Of a DNA stretch of 64,000 bases, positions 27,202-34,853 are shown in pieces. Position numbers and translations under genes: made by a program. The stretch lies in assembly GCA_910575695.1 (NCBI GenBank), contig CAJTGJ010000019.1:1-64000 (forward strand), read 5' to 3'. The notes under the pieces are model-generated. The model was given only the letters and a program-made list of their open reading frames with translations, was not told where the DNA came from and searched no databases. The DNA is from Oscillospiraceae bacterium (GTDB lineage Bacteria; Bacillota; Clostridia; Oscillospirales; Oscillospiraceae). The stretch's first letter is position 1, and each line of letters opens with the position of its first letter.

Positions 27202-27927
27202 TCACTTGTTACGCGCAGAGGCTTTCTGCGGGTTGACACGGGCGGACTGCTTCTGGGGATTGACGCGCCCGCTGCCCTCGACCAGGTGCTTCTCGGCGAT
27301 CTTCTTGGTGCTGGTGCGCAGGGCGACCACGCCGCCCCGGGGACCGGGCACCGCGCCGCGCACGGCGATAACGCCCAGCTCCTCGTCCACCTGGATCACG
27401 TCCAGGTTGATGACGGTAACCTGCTCGTTGCCCATCTGGCCCGCGCCGTTGTGCCCCTTGAAGATGCGGGAGGGATCGGTGCTGGAGCCCATGGAGCCGG
27501 AATGGCGGTGGACGGGGCCGCCGCCGTGGGATTTCTTCTGGACGTGGCCGCCGCAGCGCTTGACAGCGCCCTGGTAGCCGTGGCCCTTGCTGATGCCGGT
27601 GACGTCCACCCGGTCGCCGGGGGCGAACACGGCGGCGGTGAGCTCGTCGCCCACATTGAGGCTGTCAGCGTTGTCCAGCTTGAACTCCTTGAGCACCCGC
27701 AGGCACTTGCCGGCCTTCTTGCTGTGGCCCGCTTCGGGCTTGGAGAGCTTCTTCTCCGGGACTTCATCGAAGCCCAGCTGGACGGCGGTGTAGCCGTCCT
27801 TTTCCCCGGTCTTCTTCTGCACCACGGTACAGGGGCCCGCCTGGATGACGGTGACCGGGATGACCTTACCGGCTTCGTCGAAGATCTGGGTCATACCCAC
27901 CTTCTTGCCGATGATGGCCTTTTCCAT
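27202..27927 (-). CDS. rplC: 50S ribosomal protein L3 with repeated C-terminal tail
   Basis: The 241-residue protein has the L3 core MEKAIIGKKVGMTQIFDEAG and the family signature near HRHSGSMGSSTDPSRIFKGH. It is about 30 residues longer than usual: the C-terminus has two copies of RVNPQK(Q/A)SA followed by RNK, a small basic tandem repeat. It lies between rpsJ and rplD. Confidence 0.97.
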   Translation of the reverse strand: MEKAIIGKKVGMTQIFDEAGKVIPVTVIQAGPCTVVQKKTGEKDGYTAVQLGFDEVPEKKLSKPEAGHSKKAGKCLRVLKEFKLDNADSLNVGDELTAAVFAPGDRVDVTGISKGHGYQGAVKRCGGHVQKKSHGGGPVHRHSGSMGSSTDPSRIFKGHNGAGQMGNEQVTVINLDVIQVDEELGVIAVRGAVPGPRGGVVALRTSTKKIAEKHLVEGSGRVNPQKQSARVNPQKASARNK

Positions 27928-28053
27928 GTGTATTCCTCCTTAATTAAGGTTATTGGTTGAAAAACGTGGGCATTGGGCTCCCATTGGTTTTCCAACATGA
28001 CCCGCCTGCCTCAATAACGCGGCAGGCTGCGGTACTGACTGGTCAGGGTGAGA

Positions 28054-28368
28054 TCAGAGCTTGATCTCGATATCCACACCGGCGGGCAGTTCCAGGCTCA
28101 TCAGGGCCTCCACGGTCTTGGGAGAGGGCTTGATGACATCGATGAGCCGCTTATGGGTGCGGCGCTCGAACTGCTCGCGGGAATCCTTGTTCACGTGGAC
28201 GGAGCGAAGGATGGTGACGACCTCCTTCTTGGTGGGCAGGGGGATGGGGCCGGAGACCTCTGCGCCGCTGCGCTTGGCGGTTTCGACGATCTTCTCGGCG
28301 GCCTGGTCGATGAGCTGATGGTCATAGGCCTTCAGCCGGATGCGGATCATTTCTTTCTGAGCTGCCAT
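28054..28368 (-). CDS. rpsJ: 30S ribosomal protein S10
   Basis: The 104-residue protein begins [20 protein letters not shown], with the long loop signature [20 protein letters not shown]. It is also the NusE transcription-antitermination partner in well-studied bacteria. I use ATG at 28368, with AAGGAGG upstream; the frame stays open further upstream but has no homology there. It is the first gene of the superoperon. Confidence 0.98.
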   Translation of the reverse strand: MAAQKEMIRIRLKAYDHQLIDQAAEKIVETAKRSGAEVSGPIPLPTKKEVVTILRSVHVNKDSREQFERRTHKRLIDVIKPSPKTVEALMSLELPAGVDIEIKL

Positions 28369-28671
28369 TGTTTTTCCTCCTTGACATACGAAGTGACGGT
28401 TATGGAACTGCGTCCTCGCTTCGTACGGTGAGCGATTCCCGTACACGTTTCCGTGCGTATCACTCCCCGGCATGAATAAAACCGGCGCAAAGCAGGCCGG
28501 TTCTACCCAATTCAGGGCGATATACGCCACGAACGGGATCTCTCAGCCGCCCGATCTTACGGACATACTCCGCGGAAGTTACCTCGCCGGGCGAGCAATC
28601 TCCCGCATCATCGCAGTGCGCCCTTTTGACAGGCGCTTGACTATTGTACAACAAGCCGTCCGGGAAGTCAA
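28369..28671 (-). promoter_or_regulatory. S10 operon promoter and about 265-nt leader
   Basis: The promoter is TTGACT (28671-28666), a 17-bp spacer, then TACAAT (28648-28643). The leader contains AACCGGC/GCCGGTT (28480-28502 on the plus strand), followed in the transcript by TTTATT, a weak terminator-like hairpin. It also contains a stem TACGAAG/CTTCGTA (28387-28425) that closes just upstream of the rpsJ SD. Long structured leaders here are often attenuators. No gene was found in it. Confidence 0.7.
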
Positions 28672-28748
28672 GGAATTTTTGGGCCGAAATGCAAAGTTTT
28701 TTCACGGTTTTGAGGCGTTTTGCGAAAGCCATCCTGTGCAACATCACC

Positions 28749-28777
28749 AACGCCGCCCCGCTGGCGCGGGGCGGCGT
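28749..28777 (-). terminator. GC-rich hairpin after proS
   Basis: The 11-bp perfect stem CGCCGCCCCGC/GCGGGGCGGCG has loop TGGC (28751-28776). It lies about 20 bp past the proS stop and has only a short T-rich tail, so it may be an imperfect terminator. Confidence 0.55.
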
Positions 28778-28793
28778 GCGGATGGGGGGCGTT

Positions 28794-30236
28794 TTAATAC
28801 GCCACGCCCCAGTAAACCATATGCCTGGCGGGCTTGCCGCAGCAGGCGCACACATCACCCAAATGCTCCTGCTCAAAGGGGATGCACCGGGAGGACACCC
28901 CCGCCTCCTCCTTCATCTTCAGCTCGCACGCCAGCTCGCCGCACCACATGGTCTTGGCGAAGCCGCCCTGGCTCTCCATCTTCTCCTTGACCTCCGCCAG
29001 GGTGGCGCAGGGGTAGGTGTTGTCCTCCAGGTTCTTTTTGGCCTTGGCGTACAGCCCGGCGTGGATGTCGTCCAGCATCCTGGCCACGGTGTCCTCGATG
29101 CCGTCCAGGGAAACAAAGGACTTCTCCCCGCTGTCCCGGCGGACCAGCACACACTGGTTTTTCTCCATGTCCTTGGGCCCCAGCTCCAGCCGCAGGGGCA
29201 CGCCCTTCATCTCGTACTCGGCGAACTTCCAGCCGGGGGAGTTGTCGGACGCGTCCATCTTCACCCGGAAGCCCGCCTTTTGCAGGCGCTCCATGACAGC
29301 CTCGTTGGCGGCAATGACGCCCTCCTTGTGCTGAGCCACGGGGATGACGACGACCTGGATGGGGGCCACCTTGGGGGGGAGCACCAGCCCGCTGTTGTCG
29401 CCGTGGACCATGATGATGCCCGCGATCATCCGGGTGGACACCCCCCAGGAGGTCTGGAAGGGGTGGTGGAGCTGGTTGTCCTTGCCGGTGAAGGTGATGT
29501 CGAAGGCCCGGGCGAACCCGTCCCCGAAGTAGTGGCTGGTGCCGCCCTGGAGGGCCTTTCGGTCGTGCATCATGCACTCCACGGTGTAGGTGGCCTCGGC
29601 GCCGGAGAACTTCTCCTTGTCCGTCTTGCGCCCCTTCACCACCGGGATGGCCAGCACGTCCTTATAAAAATCGGCGTAGATGTTGAACATCCGCTCCGTC
29701 TCTGCAATGGCCTCCTCGGCGGTCGCGTGCATGGTGTGGCCCTCCTGCCACAAAAACTCCCGGTGGCGCAGGAAGGGCCGGCTGGTCTTTTCCCAGCGCA
29801 GCACGGAGGTCCACTGATTGTACAGCTTGGGCAGGTCCCGGTGGGAGTGGATGATGTTGGCGTAGTGCTCACAGAACAGGGTCTCGGAGGTGGGCCGGAT
29901 GCAGCAGCGCTCCTCCAGCTTATCCACGCCGCCGTAAGTGACCCACGCGCACTCGGGGGCGAAGCCCTCCACATGGTCCTTCTCCTTCTGGAGCAGGGAC
30001 TCAGGGATCAGCATGGGCAGGTACACGTTCTCATGCCCGGTCTTTTTGAACTCGCCGTCCAGAATGCGCTGGATGTTCTCCCAGATGGCATAGCCGTAGG
30101 GCCGGTAGATGAACATGCCCTTGATGCTGGAGTAGTCGATGAGCTCCGCCTTGGTGCACACGTCGGTGTACCACTGGGCGAAGTCCACGTCCATATCGGT
30201 GATCTGGCTCACCTGTTTGTTTTTATCCTGTGCCAT
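28794..30236 (-). CDS. proS: Prolyl-tRNA synthetase (short, eukaryote/archaea-like form)
   Basis: The 480-residue class II synthetase charges tRNA-Pro. Motif 2 ([20 protein letters not shown]) and motif 3 ([19 protein letters not shown]) are visible. The C-terminal zinc-like domain ([18 protein letters not shown]) ending in tyrosine, and the lack of the bacterial editing insert, place it in the archaeal/eukaryotic-like class common in Clostridia. The monocistronic promoter at 30318-30346 has a leader hairpin at 30285-30308. Confidence 0.96.
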   Translation of the reverse strand: MAQDKNKQVSQITDMDVDFAQWYTDVCTKAELIDYSSIKGMFIYRPYGYAIWENIQRILDGEFKKTGHENVYLPMLIPESLLQKEKDHVEGFAPECAWVTYGGVDKLEERCCIRPTSETLFCEHYANIIHSHRDLPKLYNQWTSVLRWEKTSRPFLRHREFLWQEGHTMHATAEEAIAETERMFNIYADFYKDVLAIPVVKGRKTDKEKFSGAEATYTVECMMHDRKALQGGTSHYFGDGFARAFDITFTGKDNQLHHPFQTSWGVSTRMIAGIIMVHGDNSGLVLPPKVAPIQVVVIPVAQHKEGVIAANEAVMERLQKAGFRVKMDASDNSPGWKFAEYEMKGVPLRLELGPKDMEKNQCVLVRRDSGEKSFVSLDGIEDTVARMLDDIHAGLYAKAKKNLEDNTYPCATLAEVKEKMESQGGFAKTMWCGELACELKMKEEAGVSSRCIPFEQEHLGDVCACCGKPARHMVYWGVAY

Positions 30237-30284
30237 ATGTTTTCATCCTTTGCTGATAAAGTGAAGGATTTTCCTCATCCCATC

Positions 30285-30346
30285 AGTCGGGCGGACCGCC
30301 GCCCGACTGTTCTCCCTATTGTATTGCCAAGTCCAAAAAAAGTCAA
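30285..30346 (-). promoter_or_regulatory. proS promoter and leader hairpin
   Basis: TTGACT (30346-30341), 17 bp, then TACAAT (30323-30318). The leader starts with a 10-bp perfect stem AGTCGGGCGG/CCGCCCGACT (30285-30308). No T-box sequence was seen in this leader. Confidence 0.75.
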
Positions 30347-30440
30347 GAGAAAAGCCCCTCCCGGCTTTTCCTTTCCGCCGCGAACGTTTAAAATAAAAAG
30401 CCCTCACATCCGCTCATACTACAGAAAGGAGCTGTTTTTC

Positions 30441-31505
30441 ATGCCGTATGCAAATGTCCATTCCAGCCGCATCACCCTTCGCCCCCTTGCCGAGGAACCG
30501 GCGGTAGGGTTTCCCCTTCCTCACTCCACCCATTCCGCCGACGCCAGCACCACGTTAGGGAGCTGGCTGGACCTCTGGATGGACGCCGAAATCGAGCCGC
30601 TTCGGGCGGAGACTACCATAAACGGCTACCGGAACATCATCTGCAATCATATGCGCCCCGCCCTGGGGGCGGTGCGGCTGGCCGACCTGACGCCGGAGCT
30701 GATCGACGGCTACTACCAGTGGCTGTCCGCCGAAAAGGGCCTGTCCCCCAACACCATCCGCAAGCACCACGTCCTGCTCCACACCGCCCTGAAATCGGCC
30801 TACCGCCGGGGGGCCATTCCCGCCAACCCCGCTCAGCGGGCCACGCCGCCCCGGGCCACCTCCACCGACGTGCTGTACTACACCCCTACCCACCTCAGCC
30901 GCCTGCTGAAGGAGGTGAAGGGCCTGCCCCTGGAGCTCCCGGTGAAGCTGGCCTGCCTGCTGGGCCTGCGCCGCAGCGAGGTGCTGGGCCTGCGCTGGCG
31001 GGACGTGGACCTCCACGCCGGCCTGCTGTCCGTGCGCTGGGTGCGCACCACCGTGGGCTACCGGGTGGTGGAGAAGGCCCCCAAAACCGCCGACAGCTGC
31101 CGCACCCTGTCCATCGGCGCACTGGACGGCCTGCTGGAGCTCCTGCGGGACCTCCAGGCCCAGCGCTGGCAGTACGGCCTGCCCTGCGGCTCCGGCGACT
31201 ACATCGTGCTCAACGCCGAGGGGGAGCCGTGGCACCCCAACGTGCTGTCCGCCGACCTGGCGGACTTCGTAGCGGCCCGCCGCCTGCCCCCCATCACCTT
31301 CCACGGCCTGCGCCACACCTTTGCCAGCATGGCCAACAGCGCCCGGGTGCCCATGTACCAGATCAGCCGGGCCATGGGCCACAGCAGCCCCAACACCACC
31401 CAGCGCATCTACACCCACCTGTTCGACCAGACCCACGGCGAGGTTTTGGCGGCGGTGGCAGACACCATCGTCAACGCGAATTCCAACTCCTGCACCTCCG
31501 CCTGA
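30441..31505 (+). CDS. Tyrosine recombinase / integrase (orphan)
   Basis: The 354-residue phage-integrase-family recombinase has an N-terminal SAM-like core-binding domain (about 40-120: TLGSWLDLWMDAEIEPLRAE) and a catalytic domain (about 145-340) with Arg in LGLRRSEVLGLRW, H-x-x-R in HGLRHTF, the second His in GHSS and the nucleophile Tyr in TQRIYTHLF. All catalytic residues are present. ATG at 30441 follows AAAGGAG; the frame stays open for 1.8 kb upstream, but that is antisense to proS. There is no excisionase or prophage gene beside it, so it may be a relic or a free-standing host recombinase. Confidence 0.9.
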   Translation: MPYANVHSSRITLRPLAEEPAVGFPLPHSTHSADASTTLGSWLDLWMDAEIEPLRAETTINGYRNIICNHMRPALGAVRLADLTPELIDGYYQWLSAEKGLSPNTIRKHHVLLHTALKSAYRRGAIPANPAQRATPPRATSTDVLYYTPTHLSRLLKEVKGLPLELPVKLACLLGLRRSEVLGLRWRDVDLHAGLLSVRWVRTTVGYRVVEKAPKTADSCRTLSIGALDGLLELLRDLQAQRWQYGLPCGSGDYIVLNAEGEPWHPNVLSADLADFVAARRLPPITFHGLRHTFASMANSARVPMYQISRAMGHSSPNTTQRIYTHLFDQTHGEVLAAVADTIVNANSNSCTSA

Positions 31506-31511
31506 CCCGCC

Positions 31512-31547
31512 AAAAAACGCCGCTCCCGGCCGGGAACGGCGCTCCTT
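31512..31547 (+). terminator. Hairpin after the integrase gene
   Basis: CGCCG and CGGCG arms enclose an inner TCCCGG/CCGGGA stem. The hairpin is followed by CTCCTTG, and A residues precede it. It lies between convergent genes and probably terminates at least one of them. Confidence 0.5.
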
Positions 31548-31548
31548 G

Positions 31549-32337
31549 TCACGATTCGTACTCCACCGGCTCAAACACCTTGGCGGGCAGCAGATGGCTC
31601 AGGCCCACCACCGCGTCGTCAAAGCCGCCCCGGTCCCACTCCACCGGCGGGCACCGCAGCACGTCGTCCACCCCCCGGTTCAGAGGGAGGGACACCGTCA
31701 CCGCCAGCCCCCGCCCCGGCACGCACAGCGGCGCCAGCCGCCCTCCATGGAGGACCGCGATCCGCCGGGCGATGGCAATACCGTTGCCGCTTTTCCGCCA
31801 GTCGGGCAGTTCCTCCGCCCCGCTGTCGAACAGGAACGGGAGCTTTTCCGGGCTCACGCCGGGGCCGTTGTCCTCCACGATAAATACCGCGCTGTCCCCG
31901 CCCTGCTTCAGCGTCAGCCACACCTGCGTCCCCGCCCTGGCCCCGTTGGCCGTCAGCTCCAGCAGGAGCTGACGTACCAGCTCTCCGTCCGCCTGGGCGG
32001 CCAGATGCTCCGGACAGTCCACGGTGAGCGCCACCCCCGTCCGTTCCAGCAGCCCCGCCATCCGCATCCCCAGGTCATAGGCCAGCCCGCCCAGATTGAC
32101 GGGCGCGATGTTCAATTCGGGCGCTTCGTCCCCCAGCCGGCCGCACAGCTCCATCCGCCCCACCAGGCGCAGCATCCGGCAGATGCTCTGGTTCATCGCC
32201 GCCAGATATCCCTTGCTTTTCGGGTCCCAGGCACACCGCTCCAGCATCTGGCTTGCCGCCGTCATCTGCGCCAGCTGGATGCGCAGCTCCGCCGCCTGTC
32301 TGGCTGTGCCCTGCTTCCATTTCTCCTGCTCCACCAT
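31549..32337 (-). CDS. Histidine-kinase-like ATPase without phosphoacceptor histidine
   Basis: The 262-residue soluble protein has a HATPase_c domain at about 115-235: N-box region LLELTANGARAG, G1 box VEDNGPGVSPEKLPFLF, G2 box GNGIAIARRI. The N-terminal about 75 residues are helical (MVEQEKWKQGTARQAAELRI) but contain no histidine at all, so the usual phosphorylated residue is missing. There is no sensor or membrane segment. It may be an accessory kinase, an anti-sigma-like kinase or a phosphotransfer regulator. The promoter carries three Spo0A-type boxes just downstream of the predicted start point, suggesting control by the sporulation regulator. Confidence 0.75.
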   Translation of the reverse strand: MVEQEKWKQGTARQAAELRIQLAQMTAASQMLERCAWDPKSKGYLAAMNQSICRMLRLVGRMELCGRLGDEAPELNIAPVNLGGLAYDLGMRMAGLLERTGVALTVDCPEHLAAQADGELVRQLLLELTANGARAGTQVWLTLKQGGDSAVFIVEDNGPGVSPEKLPFLFDSGAEELPDWRKSGNGIAIARRIAVLHGGRLAPLCVPGRGLAVTVSLPLNRGVDDVLRCPPVEWDRGGFDDAVVGLSHLLPAKVFEPVEYES

Positions 32338-32433
32338 CTCCGCCTCCTCGCGTCCATCCGGCCTATGCCCTACATTCTATGCTATGCAGATTCGCCGCCG
32401 CCTCTCCTGGGAAAGACTTCCGCCGGCCCTCTT

Positions 32434-32460
32434 TGTCGATCCGTGTCGAATTTTGTCGAA
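32434..32460 (+). promoter_or_regulatory. Three tandem 0A-type boxes with 10-bp phasing
   Basis: TGTCGAT (32434-32440), TGTCGAA (32444-32450) and TGTCGAA (32454-32460) match the Spo0A-binding consensus TGTCGAA and repeat exactly once per helical turn. They lie immediately downstream of the -10 of the kinase-like gene's promoter (32469-32497), a position typical of repression. Confidence 0.65.
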
Positions 32461-32468
32461 TTTTCCCC

Positions 32469-32497
32469 ATTATATCAGAAAGGCACAGGAAAGGCAA
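32469..32497 (-). promoter_or_regulatory. Promoter of the kinase-like gene
   Basis: TTGCCT (32497-32492), 17 bp, then TATAAT (32474-32469). The predicted start point falls at about 32462, so the three 0A boxes cover roughly +2 to +28. Confidence 0.7.
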
Positions 32498-32532
32498 GGA
32501 GTTTGCCGCGGGCGTCCTCCGGCAAATATCCC

Positions 32533-32561
32533 TTGACACCCCTGGGAAAAGGTGATAAAAT
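32533..32561 (+). promoter_or_regulatory. Promoter of the T-box operon
   Basis: TTGACA at 32533-32538, a 17-bp spacer, then TAAAAT at 32556-32561. It is divergent from the kinase-like gene's promoter. Confidence 0.8.
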
Positions 32562-32566
32562 GACCC

Positions 32567-32793
32567 GCGATAAAGCGATGACCGGGAGGAGTACCCCCAC
32601 GCCCCACCCCCAGAGAGAAGCCGGACGGTGCGAGGCTTTGGTGCGGCAGGAGGGAAGGCGCCCGTGAGCCGCGGAGCGGAAATGCTCCGCCGGACCGCCC
32701 CGTTACCGGCGCAGAGTGTCCCCGCTCGGGGAAATTCAGGTGGAACCGCGGATGCTTCATTCGCCCTGAGCCGAACAGGCTCGGGGCGTTTTT
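32567..32793 (+). promoter_or_regulatory. Glycine T-box riboswitch
   Basis: The stem I motif AGAGAG lies at 32612-32617, followed by the apical GGTGCGA loop. The specifier segment GGGAAGGCGCCC has codon GGC (glycine) at 32657-32659. The T-box core AGGTGGAACCGCG is at 32738-32750, followed by a terminator stem CGCCCTGAGCC/GGCTCGGGGCG and five T (32762-32793). Uncharged tRNA-Gly would bind the specifier and T-box and allow read-through into the next two genes, consistent with glyS being the second. Confidence 0.92.
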
Positions 32794-32815
32794 GCTTCAA
32801 AGGAGGGGCGGCAAA

Positions 32816-33199
32816 ATGACACAGGAGCACAAAGAGCTGGCCATTCAGACGGTAAAAGGCATACTCCATGCCCTCCACGAAAAACGGTATGAGGACCTTC
32901 CCTCCTGCGTGGATGAGATGGAGTGGGACGACACGGAGCAGATCCGGGCGTGCATCCAGGGCACCCTGGACATCAACGGCTTTGACGCCTTTGACGAATA
33001 TGGCGTGCCCTGCACGTTCAAGCCCCAGTACGAATACCATCACGAGGTGATGTTTTTCGAGTACAAGGACGGCAGCGGCTTCGCGGCGGACTACGAGCTG
33101 ACCTCCGGCGGAGACCTGACCTATCTGACGTTACAGCTTGAGTTTTTGTACGAAAACGGCGGCCTGAAAAGGATCTTTCATACCATTGACCCAGAATAA
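32816..33199 (+). CDS. Unknown 127-residue protein in the glyS T-box operon
   Basis: This small acidic soluble protein ([20 protein letters not shown]...RIFHTIDPE) has no recognised motif, and no signal peptide or membrane helix is visible. The start at 32816 follows AAAGGAGG; an upstream in-frame start overlaps the T-box terminator T tract. It lies between the T-box and glyS with a 23-bp gap, so its expression should rise when tRNA-Gly is uncharged. The conservation of this arrangement cannot be judged here. Confidence 0.8.
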   Translation: MTQEHKELAIQTVKGILHALHEKRYEDLPSCVDEMEWDDTEQIRACIQGTLDINGFDAFDEYGVPCTFKPQYEYHHEVMFFEYKDGSGFAADYELTSGGDLTYLTLQLEFLYENGGLKRIFHTIDPE

Positions 33200-33222
33200 A
33201 AGAAAAGGAGTTTATCCAAAAT

Positions 33223-34647
33223 ATGAAAAACAGTGAAAAATCCATGGAAAAAATTGTGGCCCTGTGCAAGGGCCGGGGCTTTATCTTCGCCGGGTCCGAG
33301 ATCTACGGCGGTCTGGCCAACACCTGGGACTACGGCCCCCTGGGGGTGGAGCTGAAGAACAACGTGAAAAAGGCCTGGTGGAAGAAGTTCGTCCAGGAGA
33401 ACCCCTACAACGTGGGCCTGGACGCCGCCATCCTGATGAACCCCCAGGTGTGGGTGGCCTCCGGCCACGTGGGCGGCTTCTCCGACCCGCTGATGGACTG
33501 CAAGGAGTGCCACGAGCGCTTCCGCGCCGACAAGGTGATCGAGGACTGGTGCCAGGAAAACAGCTTCCAGCTGGGGCACAGCGTGGACGCCATGAGCCAG
33601 CAGGAGATGAAGTCGTTTATCGACGAGCATAAAATCGCCTGCCCCACCTGCGGCAAGTTCAACTGGACCGACATCCGGCAGTTCAACCTGATGTTCAAGA
33701 CCTTCCAGGGGGTCACTGAGGACGCCAAAAACACCGTGTACCTGCGCCCCGAGACTGCCCAGGGCATCTTCACCAACTTCGTCAACGTCCAGCGCTCCAC
33801 CCGGCGCAAGCTGCCCTTCGGCGTGTGCCAGATCGGCAAGAGCTTCCGCAACGAGATCACCCCGGGCAACTTCATCTTCCGCACCCGGGAATTCGAGCAG
33901 ATGGAGCTGGAGTTCTTCTGCCAGCCGGGGACCGAGCTGGAGTGGTTCAAATACTGGAAAAACTTCTGCCACCAGTGGCTGCTGGGGCTGGGCATCAAGG
34001 AAGAGAATCTGCGCCTGCGGGACCACGACCCCGAGGAGCTGAGCCACTACTCCAACGCCACCACCGACTTTGAGTTTGCCTTCCCCTTTACCGACTGGGG
34101 CGAGCTGTGGGGCGTGGCCAGCCGTACCAGCTTCGACCTCACCGCCCACCAGAACACCTCCGGCAAGGACCTGACCTATTACGATCAGGAGAAAAACGAG
34201 CACTATATCCCCTATGTCATCGAGCCCTCCCTGGGCGTGGAGCGGATGCTGCTGGCTTTCCTGTGCAACGCCTACGACGAGGAAGTGGTGGACGAGGCCA
34301 AGAACGACGTGCGCACCGTCCTGCACCTCCACCCCGCCCTGGCGCCCTACAAGTGCGCGGTGCTGCCCCTGTCCAAGAAGCTGGGGGACAAGGCCCGGGA
34401 GATCCAGGGGGAGCTGTCCAGGTATTTCATGGCGGACTACGACGACACCGGCTCCATCGGCAAGCGCTACCGCCGCCAGGACGAGATCGGCACGCCCTTC
34501 TGCGTCACCGTGGACTTCCAGACCGTGGGGGACGACAAGACCGAAGCCGACCACGCCGTCACCATCCGGGACCGGGACACCATGGACCAGGTTCGGGTGC
34601 CCATCAGCCAGCTCAAGGGGTGGCTGGACGAGAAATTGGCATATTAA
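33223..34647 (+). CDS. glyS: Glycyl-tRNA synthetase, homodimeric type
   Basis: The 474-residue alpha2-type class II enzyme has motif 1 around [10 protein letters not shown], motif 2 ([20 protein letters not shown]) and motif 3 ([12 protein letters not shown]). Two C-x-x-C pairs (CKECHERF and CPTCGKF) probably bind zinc. The anticodon-binding domain covers about 365-474. This is the eukaryote-like single-chain form, not the alpha2beta2 GlyQ/GlyS pair. T-box control with a GGC specifier fits the substrate. Confidence 0.97.
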   Translation: MKNSEKSMEKIVALCKGRGFIFAGSEIYGGLANTWDYGPLGVELKNNVKKAWWKKFVQENPYNVGLDAAILMNPQVWVASGHVGGFSDPLMDCKECHERFRADKVIEDWCQENSFQLGHSVDAMSQQEMKSFIDEHKIACPTCGKFNWTDIRQFNLMFKTFQGVTEDAKNTVYLRPETAQGIFTNFVNVQRSTRRKLPFGVCQIGKSFRNEITPGNFIFRTREFEQMELEFFCQPGTELEWFKYWKNFCHQWLLGLGIKEENLRLRDHDPEELSHYSNATTDFEFAFPFTDWGELWGVASRTSFDLTAHQNTSGKDLTYYDQEKNEHYIPYVIEPSLGVERMLLAFLCNAYDEEVVDEAKNDVRTVLHLHPALAPYKCAVLPLSKKLGDKAREIQGELSRYFMADYDDTGSIGKRYRRQDEIGTPFCVTVDFQTVGDDKTEADHAVTIRDRDTMDQVRVPISQLKGWLDEKLAY

Positions 34648-34664
34648 ATTTTATGAAAATTTCC

Positions 34665-34690
34665 TCTGCCCCTGGTGCAAACCGGGGGCA
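34665..34690 (+). terminator. Terminator-like hairpin after glyS
   Basis: CTGCCCC(T)GG and CC(G)GGGGCAG arms surround TGCAAA, followed by TTGTGTTAT. The rest of the 206-bp gap to 34854 holds another strong stem (CCGCGGCGC/GCGCCGCGG near 34777-34799) and no gene. Confidence 0.6.
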
Positions 34691-34853
34691 GTTGTGTTAT
34701 AGTATCCTATGCAGACTGCATATGTTCAAATCCGCCGGGGGACAGCGGCGCTGTTCCAGACGGCTTGACGGCTTCAGTTTCCGCGGCGCGCCTGCGCCGC
34801 GGGCTTCAGGATCCTTTTGAAGCGGCGATACCAAAGACGATTGGAGACTGCCG

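Noticed and set aside
30351-30370. AAAAGCC/GGCTTTT hairpin upstream of the integrase gene
   Set aside because: It is small and lies between the divergent proS and integrase genes. It may be a terminator-like structure, but no transcript is known to end there.
28644-30440. 600-codon N-terminal extension of the integrase frame
   Set aside because: The stretch is antisense to proS and the S10 leader. Recombinase homology and a good SD both begin at 30441.
34722-34735. GTTCAAATCC resembling the T arm of a tRNA
   Set aside because: No acceptor, D or anticodon stems can be formed around it.
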